Shown here one piece after another: positions 53,473 through 64,000 of a stretch of 64,000 bases of DNA. This stretch comes from Bimastos eiseni. Its lineage: Eukaryota; Annelida; Clitellata; Crassiclitellata; Lumbricidae. Location of the stretch: assembly GCA_959347315.1 (NCBI GenBank), contig OY365810.1, forward strand, positions 9,085,647 through 9,149,646. The letters are read 5' to 3'. Each line of letters begins with the position of its first letter. Within the stretch, counting starts at the first letter, position 1. The translations under genes were made by a program, and so were the position numbers. The notes beneath the pieces are model-generated. The model worked only from the letters and a program-made list of their open reading frames with translations, made no database searches and was not told where the DNA came from.

Positions 53473-54371
53473 CTGCAAAATAATAACACAGCAAATATGA
53501 GAGGCAGTTCAGACATGCAAAGATAGTTTGACACAAAGAGCCGAAAAGAAGCACAATGGAGGATGCATCAAATGTGTCAGAGGAACTAATAATCAACCAA
53601 GACACGATGTCACATCGGAAACCTGTGTGGTTCTAGGACAATTACCCCCATGTAAAATAACTCCCCGGACAATAACGGTTAAATTATTACTAACCCGGCC
53701 AAAAGAGCAGAGGCTCACAGCGAAGTTGCAAGCAATTTCTCATTTGTCACACAGTTGTACTGACACAGTAACAAATTCGTGAGCCATGATTTAATTTAAT
53801 TGCGACATATCCTGAAGACATTGACGACACCATTGTCTCCGATTTGCACCAGTTTCATGCAGAGACCCTATAATTGTTCAAATATTATTTAGAAGTTCCC
53901 ATAAAAAAAACAGATTGAGAAAAGGTGAGCGAAGCACGCATTGTTTTTGTCTTTTGCTATTTTCCGAGTGCCCGCTCATTTGGAGAACTGACACCTCTGA
54001 AGTGGGAAGTATACATGTCCTAGTCAAATAAGATACCAAAACCATTATGTATACGGTAGTACCAAGCTAAAGAAGCATCATTTGTACTTTAATGGCCAAG
54101 GTTAGTCATAAGCGAATTATTTTTTTCAGTATTGTTGAAATATCAAGCTAGTAATGCACAGTATAATAACAAACAATATTGATTGTTTTTTTACAACTAC
54201 AAAACAAGTATCATCGAATGAGGGTATATTAACAATGCAGCCAATTATGTTCAGTTCAAATATTTAGAAGTTCCCAGAAATTGCACATATAAACTCTTGT
54301 ACTAAGTTGATGTGGTTATGACTTTCCTGACACAGGCCCTAGTGAAGCATAAGCCGTGTTGCTGAATTGTC

Positions 54372-54767
54372 GCATCTTGAGTTCAGTTGCACTTACAAGG
54401 TTCATACGATGATGATTAGTACAATTGTTTGTGTGGTCAACAGATCATGCAATATCAATGAAGTGAAAGGGGAGATGGACTGTCAGGCTCAGCACATCAG
54501 ACTTCAAATCATTAACTAAAACCAAGTAACCAAAGCAGAGGCAGCAATCTCGTTTGACTGGTGGGGGGGGGGGAAGACGCCCAATGACAGGGTGTGTTCC
54601 CCAAAAAATTTTTGGGGAACAAATGCATAAAATGTCCCCTTCCTGAAAAAGGTGGGGGACTTGTCCCCCTCGACCCCCCCCCCGGATCACCAGCCCTGAA
54701 CCAAAGAAGGACTATTCATTATAGGAATATAATGTCCAAAATTTGTACAAATGTGTGCTTTTTTTGT
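54372..54767 (+). pseudogene. decayed last exon of C1orf131 (unit 3)
   Basis: Copy of 26990-27385 with the MITE at 54536-54698. Confidence 0.88.
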
Positions 54768-57348
54768 TAAAATTGCAAGTAATCAGTACTGGTAAATAAC
54801 TGCACAAATAAGTATTGTAGTTGTGTTTTGACATTATAAGAAATGTTCTCTGCTTAACATAACCTGATCCATATGGAAACATGTTGCTGGTTTAAAACAC
54901 CTACTTGTTTATCGGAAAAGAGTAATTGAGGCAGACTTATGATTTCCTGCTACCAAGAAAACACTGCATTTTATGATAGGTTTCCATAGGGCTGTTACAA
55001 TGCTGCATATTATATTACACACCAAGCAAACTGAAAGAACATGAAAGAAAAACTTTCATCGTGTTCTGGTTAATGGCATATTCAGCTGTCTGCAACAATG
55101 TTTTCTGGGGCAACAAACTTATAGCCTAAACAAAAGAAAAAGTAAGACTTTTAAGATCATATTTAATACATCAGTTATGAAAATATGTTATAATGAACTA
55201 TTCAGAAGCAGCAAGCTACATACTAATAAGCTAGATCCTTACTCAAATTAATAGCGATGACTGTTCAGTCAATACACACAAGCATCTTTGGTGACTAAAT
55301 CCTACACAGGAAAATGCATTACTAACCATTAACATTACAAATTGTGATATGGTTCTAACTCCAGTTGTACAAGTGTAAATACATCTATGCTACTAACAAC
55401 CAAAAATTGCAATCTACTGACCACCATATAAGATTAATATCACTGGCTTCAATCACATCAGCACAAAGCACAATGTTCGCTACTACTGGCTTTAAAGCTT
55501 TACACAGTACTATCAGCCCTCAATTCCAAACAAACTGCTGTAAGACAAATCAAGAATCAAGTGAATAAAGCATGCAAGTGATCTGTCAAACAAGTGATCT
55601 GTCAAACAAGTGATCTGTCAAACAAGTGATCTGTCAAACAAGAGGGGAATGATATTTTGTTACATCAAGTTACTCGTAAGAGTCCAGGTCACACTGCATG
55701 TAATATTCAATTAATTATTCGTACTATACTGATTTTGACATAATAAGCTGCACAGATTAAAAATAAGCAGTACTAGATAAGTGCTGACTACAAGTCCCAA
55801 GACATTAAAAAATTGCAAATGTGTGGAATTTAGTTATAACATTCATTGGAAAATCAGGCAAACCTGAAAATAAGGAAAAATTTCATAAAATGTAAAAAAA
55901 ATACTCTTTCCAATGTAGATTGCCAATGAAAAATAATTTTTGTTAAATACTACAGAAACTTAGAAGTCTTGTTTGGTCTCCATTCAAATGTTCTCACTCC
56001 ATGGTTTATTCATCTGTTTTCCTCCATCACCTGCAATCAGACAAGATTTGAATATGCTGAATTACACATTATTCATTTTGTAATCAAACCTCAAATATAG
56101 AAACGTACAACAATTACTTAACTGGCCAAGTTCTACAGATAGTGGACTTATCTGTCAAAGCTTGATCATATTTTAAGTTAACATCTCAGTCGAATGACCT
56201 TTGGGTATCAACTTGATTAGTTGTCTTAGTCTTTGCTATAGAAGCTTCGAATTAGTAATAATAATACTACTCTATGCAAACAAGCCTCTTCAGATGTTTA
56301 TTCAACCCTTTGGAACTGTCTTCACAATTACAGTTCATTCAACTGAAACTTTGTTGCAAATTCAATCTCTCCTCAACAAGTACCCTTTTCATAAATCTTC
56401 AGCAACCATACAGCGAACACCTGGGAAACAATCTGATTTTGGACTGAATCCTTATGTTTCAGACACTGGTGCCAAGGATGTTATAAGTAATTATTAAATA
56501 GCTTTTCAATTCTTTGGTGCATCATTTAACGCTCTGAACATCCATGTCGTGGGGTTCATAGAGTAATGGAAAACACACTTCAGCACAGAGTAGAGGAAGC
56601 GAGTTCAATTCCTGTTCTCCTAAGGTTGACTAATCCTTCCTTTGTTAAGTTGCGGCACTGGTTAAATAATACGTAAAACTTGATATGTTAACTGTTTATG
56701 GGAAGCTGATGTTTGGCTCTAAGTGTGTGTGTATGTGTTTGTGTGTGTTGGCCTGCCTTTGATAAATCTTTCTAGTTTAGTGTGCACTGTTTCACAACCT
56801 GACGTTATAAGTAGCCCAGTTGTAACCGTAATATAATCAAAAGTGCTATCGCTAGCTGACAAACCCAAAAAATAGTAAAACATATGAAATATTTGAGAAG
56901 AAATCAACAGTCGACAATAGGGATAGAAATAATTCCTGGGGGGACTGAAAACCTGCTGGTGGGGCACCCTTGAAACCAATAAAAGTTTAAGACATAGGTG
57001 TGAAAGTAAAACGATGGAGCCCAAAAGTAGCAATAAATCTTACTAAGCAAACTAAGGAATTATGTTTTTACAGTGCAAAGAATTCAGAGCAAGAGCAAGT
57101 AATCATGAAATTTATGTTTGAAAAACTAATGTCAGGTAGGCAGTGAATATCTTTAGGAATATTGTTCCAAGCCATTTAACCTGGCTATCACAGAGAAAGT
57201 GCTTTTGTGAGATACTTTAAAATGTGCTATATTAAGTGTCCTAATACATTATATAATGTAATATTTGGGTCAATTTTCATCCCAGAAATTTTTTTAATAT
57301 CTTACACTAGTCAGTTTTCAATGGATATATAGAATGTCTGATACTCAC

Positions 57349-57461
57349 AGATACTAGAGAATGTTCTCATCATATGAAGTACCACCAGCACAACACAAGC
57401 ATGAAAATCCATTTCATGTCAGGTTGCATCGTCTTGGCTTTGCTCTTCCCAGGGCTGGAAT
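57349..57461 (-). CDS. delta terminal exon (unit 3)
   Basis: Copy of 29967-30079; hydrophobic C-terminus with immediate stop. Confidence 0.55.
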
Positions 57462-60400
57462 CTAAAAAACATAAGTGACTGCATCCGTAAAGACCAGGTC
57501 TTCAATCATTCTTAACACAACTTGTTAAAAAGTGCGAGTCATTGCAGCAAGAATAATTTGGTATTGCATAACCACAGCAAGAACAATTTATGACAACTAT
57601 GTGCCTAAATTATATGGCTTAAGAATGAACTGTCAAATCATTGTGAGCACCAGGATTCAGGCGAAAAGAAAATATTAAGAAATGCATTAGCACTCACTAT
57701 GTATACATTTGCAACCTTGCAATTTGCATGCATCAATAAACAGCCTTTACAAGAACTCCTTAAACACATTTCCATAACACATGCTTCCAGTATATACTTG
57801 TATTATAATATTTTAATATGGCTGCTACATACCAAATTCTGATAAACTGACATTGCAGTGTGGACTTCCAACAACATCCTTGACTTGTGCAAAAAAAGAA
57901 ATCTGAAGTATACCATCGTGATGTGTGGTGTTAAAAGTGTAAACAGATTTTTCATATAACAATTCGACAACTGCATGACGGTTGTTTAGTAGCTGTTCCT
58001 GACAACAGTATTCATTGAACCCTATAACCAATTTACAATAATAACATCACAGTTCAAAAAATATAAGCACTACATAAATACAGGCAAAAAAATAGTGAAA
58101 ATTGCACACATGTAGCCTGTATCACTGAATACACGTTAAACTAATTATTTACATGTAGTCTGTATTACTGAATACAAGTTAAACTAATTATTTATTACCA
58201 TAATCATGTGCTTTTATTGTTCCCATGAAAACCAAAATTTAAGGTACAATCGTTAACAACCAGTCACAGTTGTATGGTCTTGAGACAGTGTCTTGGTCTG
58301 AGATAGTTTTTAGTGTCTCGGTCTCGGAAGCCTGCTGTCTCCGTCTCGTAAGCCTGCTGTCTCTAATTTTTAGAAACTGTCTTGAAGTGAAGGTCTTCTG
58401 TCTCGAACAAGCAGTCTCGATAAGTTTCGCATTAACCGTCTTAAAATTTTGCGCTAGAAACTGAAACCGAAATTTATGAGAAACGGTAATTCTGGTTAAC
58501 ATGATACTGAAATCAATTCAATTGTCTTAAAGTGGAAAAATGTCTGAGAGAGAACCTGAAATTATGAAGTCTGCGTTTATGCAATTTGAAGTTAGGCCCA
58601 TTTATAAACAATAGCTATTGGCTATTAGTTTGTCATTGATGTAAAACCACCAAAACCAAACGACTGGAACAACTTCGAGTTTCTCAGGGTGAGCAAGGAT
58701 ATGCGCAAATTTTTAATTTCGTTTGGTATTTGGTATCGAATTTGCTTGTTTAAAATCATCTAGAAGATTTCAGACGTGCTTTCTTTATACTATTCAGAAG
58801 ATAGGCCAAAGAAGAAATATCGAAAAAGATAAAACTCGGCAATATAAAAACTGTTCTTGGGAATTGATACAATATACATTATAATTAAGCTTCAAACTGA
58901 AATTACAGATGAACCTTATTCCAGAAAACTGACACATTAGTATTTTACAGCCTTTTATATAGGATCACTGATCTTTTACTTTCTCGAACTGTCTTGAACC
59001 CAATGTCTCGATACCTCACTGTCTCGGTACCTCACTGTCTCGGCCTCGTCTTGGTCTTGAAGTTTAAGGTCTTGCATACAACACTGCAAGCAATAAGGTG
59101 CAATAGGGAAAGAAAAAACCTTAAAGGGACATTAGTCCCACTAGCAGAATCGCCTCTTCATTGGACGATTAAAAGCTTCAATATTCATAAATTTTGATAG
59201 GTCATAATAACATTTCAGTTACACTTTAGTGAAACTCGCTATATCACGAGAATAGCAACTGCATACTTTAATTGATTAAATGTCGAGGAAGAGGATCAGC
59301 CAACAAACAACCAAGGTAGAGAAATAAAGCTGCTAATACTTCATGCACAAGCATACCTCTCAAATCCATAGCTATCTTCTTTTGAATTGCAAAGAGCAAT
59401 ATATTTTTAGATTATTGTTTACAGTCACTTTAGACCCTACTTTTGTTTGACTCTTGGAACAGACCGATTTTTCAGTTACATGAACCTCAATGTATAATTA
59501 GTCAAATATTCTTAAATTTTCATAGGAAGCACAACAAATAATGAAATGTGTCTTGTAATGATGGCGTGTCACCAAAATTGGTGTGTTGTAAATTCTCACA
59601 GTATATGTCCGTTATGCTTGCATTGCATTAACTTACTTACATTAGAAGTTAAGTGGACGTAGGCTGCGAGAACTCTTAGCATATGCATGCTAGCTGCAAT
59701 CTTAAATTTAATATCTACTTAGGCCTATATTATATAAATATCACTGCGCTCATTGAAACATTGGGAGGAAATGGGGCAACATGCGTCTCATAAAGCCTCT
59801 GTTGTTCAATTGCCCACCACACCACTTACCCGTGGTATCCCTGTTCGAAGCAAAGTGTGTGGTGGACGACCGAGCCCTCGCCGGTATATTAGAGGCCCGG
59901 GGAGAAAATCTTGAAGGACGGATGGTGGAAGTCATCAATCCAAGGAGATGGTGTCTCAATAAAAACAATCGATAGTTGCAGATGACGAGACTCCCAGGCC
60001 GGAGTACAACTCAACAGTTACTGGGGAAGAGCGAGACGTTGAGTTGAGAGCCATCAGTTCTAATGAAGCAACAAGACCAAAGCCTGAAGGATGTCCCGTG
60101 GTCGATCGCATCAGAAGGTAAAGACTTAACCTGAGCTGTAAACAGAGGATGAGGGTAGCCACTTGGAATGTGAGAAGTATGCAGAGTGGGAAGATGAATA
60201 TCATACAGGAAGAAATGAAACGACTAGATATAGCAATAATAAGATTATGTGAGACAAGATGGAAAGGTCAAGGACACTTTAATTGGAACGGATACAGGAT
60301 AATAATATCAGGCCAAAAAGAGAGAGGAAGAAATGGAGTTGCACTCATGTGTGACAAGAAAAGTACAAATACCACAATAAGATACGACACTGTGAGCGAT

Positions 60401-63400
60401 AGAATATTGAGTTAAGATTCTAGGGAGGAAAGGTAAACACCACGATTGTACAGGTCTATGCTCCAACATCGACAGTACCAGAAGAGGAACATGAAAGAGT
60501 TACAGAGCATAATGGACAGAACTGCAAAAGGAGAAGTATTAATGGTCATAGGAGACTTTAATGCGAAAGTGGGAAAGCGCACGGAAGGAGAAAGGGACAT
60601 GATGGGCAACTATGGCCTTGGGGAGCAAAATGATGTAGGAGAAAGACTGATAGAGATTCGTGACAACAACAACATGAGAATTATGAACACATGGTTCGAA
60701 CAACCAAAAAGAAGACTATGCACATGGACGTCACCAGATGGGAAATACAGGAACCAGATTGGCTACATATTGATAAGCAAAAGATAGAAAAGCACAATAA
60801 GAGATGTAAGAACGAAACCAGGAGCAGATTGTGGAACTGATCACGAACTATTAATGGCAACATTACAAACGAAACTGAAGAAACTAAGAAAAGGAGAAAG
60901 AAAGACCACATACGACTGCAAAGACATCACACCGGAATACAGGATGGAAATAAAGAATAGGTTCGAAGTACTGGAGAGGGACGTGATGGAGATAGAGTAG
61001 GACACAAACAACCTGTGGGAGAAGATGAAGGGAATGATATTGGAAGTTGCAGAGAAACACATCCCAAAGAAGAAGAAATTCACACCAACACCATGGCTAT
61101 CCTAGAAGTTATTAGTATAGCAGGAGAAAGGAAAGCTGCAAAAAGCACAGGAAACAAAGATAAAGTAAGAGAAATGAACAGTGCCTTACATAGGCAAGCA
61201 CGGAAAGACAAAGAAAAATATTTAAATGAAATGTACAGGGAAATGGAGGAAGAAGGAAATAAAGGCAGAACGAAAGAAATGTTCTCAAAAGTGAGGGCAA
61301 TAACGAGAAAATTTATACCTTGAATGGGCTCACTGAAGTCAGGAGATGGAAACGTGATTGGCGATGAAGAGGGGATGAAAAGATGGAAGGACAATACGGA
61401 GGAGCTGTACAGTGAAGACAAGAGAGTAAAAATAGAGCAAAACAATATAATTGAACACGAAGAGGAACTGGTGGTTATGGAAGCAGAGGTGGAATGGGCA
61501 ATCAAACAACCGAAGGACAACAAAGCGCCAGGTCAGGATGGAATATGCATAGAACTGATAAAAGCGGGGAAAGACGCAATGATAAAGACAATAACAAAAA
61601 TATGCAATAACATATGGAAAACCGGTGAGTGGCCAGAGGAATGGACGAGACCAATATTTATCCCTTTATTTAAGAAAGGAGATGCACGAGAGTGTGAAAA
61701 TTACAGGACAATAGCATTGATATCACACACAAGTAAAATACTACTCAAAATAATTCATAAAAGAATGGAGAACACAATTGAGAGAGAGCTTCCGGACAAT
61801 CAAGCAGGATTTTGGAAATCACGGGAACGCGAGATCATATTGCCAACATGAGGTGGATAATGGAAAGGCAAAGGGAATATGGACAACAAATACACATATG
61901 TTTCATTGATTATATAGCAAAGCATTTGACTGCATTAACCATGAACTGATGTGGAAAACTCTAACAGAAATGGGAATACCAAAACACTTGATACAGCTAC
62001 TAAAGTGATTGTACAAAGACCAGGAGGCGGTGATAAGAACAGAATTTGGAGACACATACAACTTTAAAACCAAGAAAGGGGTGAGGCAAGGGTGCATCCT
62101 GTCCCTATTTCTTTTCAACCTGTATGCAGAAAGGATAATGAGGAGGGCAGTAATGGAAGAGGCAACTGAAGGAGTAAAGATAGCAGGAAGGACATTGAAT
62201 AATCTAAGATATGCGGATGACACAACTGACACAACTCTACTGGCAGGAAAGAAAGCAGATCTGGAAAAACTGATAAAGAAGACTGAAGATAGAAAGTGAG
62301 AAGGCAGGTCTATACTTCAACTTAAAGAAGATAAAGATACTGACAACAGCTGATTGGGACAGTTTCGAGATAGACGGAGAGGAAATAGAGGTGGTAACAA
62401 GCTTCACGTTCCTGGGATCACTAATAGAAAAAGAGGAAAAATGTGACTCGGAAATAAAGAGAAGGGTGGCGATAAGGAAAACTGCAATGAACGGACAGGA
62501 AAAATATGGAAAGACAAACATGTGAGCATTGACATAAAAAAAAGATTAGTGAGGGCAATGATCTTCCCGACATTACTATATGGCTGTGAGACATGGACAA
62601 TGACAAAGAACATGGAGAAGAAGTTCAACACATGCGAAATGTGGATATGGAGGAAGATGCTGAGAATATCATGGACGGAGAAGAAGACAAACGAAGAGGT
62701 GCACAGGAAGATTGGAGTTGAGAATGTTGAGACGTTACAACAAACAGCGTTTAGAAGGAGAAGCTGGGGTTTTTCGGACATGTTATGCGATCAAATGGAA
62801 TGGAAAACTAAATGATGCTGGCATGTGGAGGACGAAGGAAGAAAAGAGGGTGCCCAAGAAAAAAATGGATGGATGTGATACATGAAAAAACTGAAATGAG
62901 CCTGGAGGAATTAAGGGACACAACTTCGGAAAGAAAAAAATGTAGAGGATTGGTCATGGCGGTCGCTAGATTTCCAAGAAATGACAGCACAAGGTGTGAC
63001 ATTGAAACTATCCTATTGTATATGATGTGATGGGTGGACCTGTCAGCAGGAGAACATCTGTTAGGGCCTTCCCTTGTAGCCTAACATTGTTCAATGATAA
63101 TTAATTTACTATTTTAGAATAATTAGAAACTACATAGAAATTTTAATTTTAAAATCATTAGAAACTATAAAGCATTCAATGTGATCATTTTCATTCACAA
63201 TTTAACATTTTAAATACATTATTTAAAATTTACATGCACTATTCACCAAATGAATGAGCTCTTTTAGCAAATCTAAACTAATAAAATATTAAAAGGACTT
63301 TTAATTTTCTTTTTTATTAACCAAACTAGTCTCTGGTAAAAACAAATGCAAAGACAACCTTTCATAGGAAATTCGCGAATAATCCGTTCAGATGTTCCGA

Positions 63401-63622
63401 GAGAAATTTCACACTGATAGTTATGCAGATATTCATCACTGATGTTCTTAATTCCAAGGTTTTCATGTCCAAACAGATAAAAATTGGAGTCCTTCGTAAT
63501 CAGTTTTTTTCCTTTCGCAATGGTGCTTTTGTTTTCTAACCATATTATCCTAGAGTTCTGTGGTGCTTTACAGTCAAGATTCACACCACAGCGTCCAACC
63601 AAACTGGCATCAACCAAACAGT
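57349..63622 (-). CDS. IgSF gene delta, 3' part (continues right)
   Basis: In order: A-delta 63622-63359, B2-delta 58021-57833, terminal 57461-57349. This is the native arrangement from which the 3' halves of beta and gamma were copied. The A-B intron is long (5.3 kb) because it carries an hAT-like element (58267-59086) and a LINE (about 59750-63050). 5' exons lie beyond the window. Phase 1 is kept throughout. Function is inferred as for alpha. Confidence 0.5.
57833..58021 (-). CDS. delta exon B2 (unit 3)
   Basis: Copy of 30451-30639, here in its original context ahead of the hAT-like element. Confidence 0.65.
58267..59086. mobile_element. hAT-like element with CAG.TTGTATG ends
   Basis: The left end is CAGTTGTATGGTCTTGAGAC. 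The right end, reversed, is CAGTGTTGTATGCAAGACC. Inside both ends are TCTCGGTCTCG-type motifs shared with 23611-23780. There is no transposase and no matching 8-bp duplication (ACCAGTCA against CAAGCAAT). The right edge of the tandem unit is after its tenth base. Confidence 0.55.
59750..63060 (+). mobile_element. degenerate APE-type LINE, near full length
   Basis: The endonuclease starts at about 60149 (MRVATWNVRSMQSGKMN; then LCETRWKGQG and VIGDFNAKVG). The reverse transcriptase runs about 61480-62300 with KDNKAPGQDGICIELIKAG, FIPLFKKGDARECENYRTIA, GVRQGCILSLFLFNLYAE and LRYADDT. The C-terminal region has LLYGCETWTMTKN and WIWRKMLRISWTEKKTNEEV. Several stops and frameshifts break the ORF. 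The clade differs from the CR1-like element; I leave it unnamed. AACATTG occurs at both ends (about 59756 and 63084) and may be the target-site duplication. It is inserted in the A-B intron of delta, antisense to the gene. Confidence 0.85.
63359..63622 (-). CDS. exon A of gene delta, Ig-like domain
   Basis: 264 bases, phase 1 at both ends, acceptor ATTGTTTGTAG. It opens DCLVDASLVGRCGVNLDCK, with B-strand LDC, C-strand RIIWLENKS, then LGIKNISDEYLHNYQCEISL with F-strand YQC, and the class ending FPMKG. This is the most canonical Ig domain of the set. The donor is GTTGTC, weaker than the GTAACT of A2, and might reduce splicing. It is homologous to A1 and A2. Confidence 0.75.
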
Positions 63623-63805
63623 CTACAAACAATAAAGAACAAAACATTAAAAAAGATCATACAGCTTGAGAGTAGTATACAGGTCGAGTGTGTTTTATAA
63701 TAATATACACAGGGCATGTTCAGAATAATTTAATAATAATGATAACGAGTGACAAAGAAACTGACCATTCATTTTCAAGCATTGTTATCCTTTTTTCATG
63801 TATCT

Positions 63806-63899
63806 TACTAGTGAGATTGCAGGTAGTCATGGTATCAATTAGCAATATTGGTTGCTACATTAATTATCTCCAAGGTTTGGTCTAAAGATTAAACAAACA
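63806..63899. repeat. intron segment homologous to the A1 upstream intron
   Basis: This stretch matches 15639-15722 nearly exactly (TTACTAGTGAGATTGCAGGT to AAAGATTAAA.AAACAT). The two diverge where the unit 1 copy runs into the leader exon donor. It shows that delta shares intron as well as exon ancestry with the alpha type. Confidence 0.85.
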
Positions 63900-64000
63900 T
63901 CTTGTTCTGTCTTGAACAAGTCGTTTTGATTAGTATCATGCAAACTATCATGGATGCTTGTGCTACAAATTTTTACCTGCTTAGATTTGGCACATAGGAA

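Overview
The window is animal nuclear DNA: AT-rich, gene-poor, with GT-AG introns, APE-type LINEs (CR1/L2-like and another clade), hAT, piggyBac, Tc1/mariner and Mutator-like relics, and small symmetric phase-1 immunoglobulin exons. It looks like an invertebrate metazoan, but I cannot name the species. No long intact ORF exists; genes must be read as exons through splice sites and phase. There are no CRISPR arrays, operons or tRNA genes.

Layout. 1-1350: 3' ends of one or two unidentified plus-strand genes and a LINE tail. 3625-6223: a four-exon plus-strand gene for a C1orf131/DUF4602 homologue. 9248-64000: a minus-strand cluster of immunoglobulin-superfamily (IgSF) genes. Its extracellular part is built from two alternating phase-1 exon classes. 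The A exon is Ig-like with C, W and YxC and ends [YF]P[MV][KP]G. The B exon has two cysteines, one near each end. A terminal exon with a hydrophobic segment follows.

The dominant structure is a head-to-tail tandem triplication of a 19,172-bp unit: unit 1 = 11723-30894, unit 2 = 30895-39104 (its middle is replaced by 200 N at 34919-35118), unit 3 = 39105-58276. I saw only a handful of base differences by eye. Both unit boundaries fall inside introns of IgSF genes, so each internal junction places the 5' exons of one gene (alpha type) ahead of the 3' exons of a neighbouring paralogue (delta type). This predicts four genes from left to right: alpha (native 3' end), beta and gamma (alpha-delta chimeras) and delta (native delta 3' end, with its 5' part to the right).

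The unit also carries a decayed copy of the last C1orf131 exon beside the delta 3' end. An older duplication therefore copied the tail-to-tail pair C1orf131 + IgSF gene, before a later event triplicated the segment between the two copies. All three units share a frameshift in exon B1, and exon A2 lacks the usual B-strand cysteine. Some members may therefore be pseudogenes or may skip B1, which phase 1 permits. The near identity and the N gap mean an assembly artefact must be excluded first.
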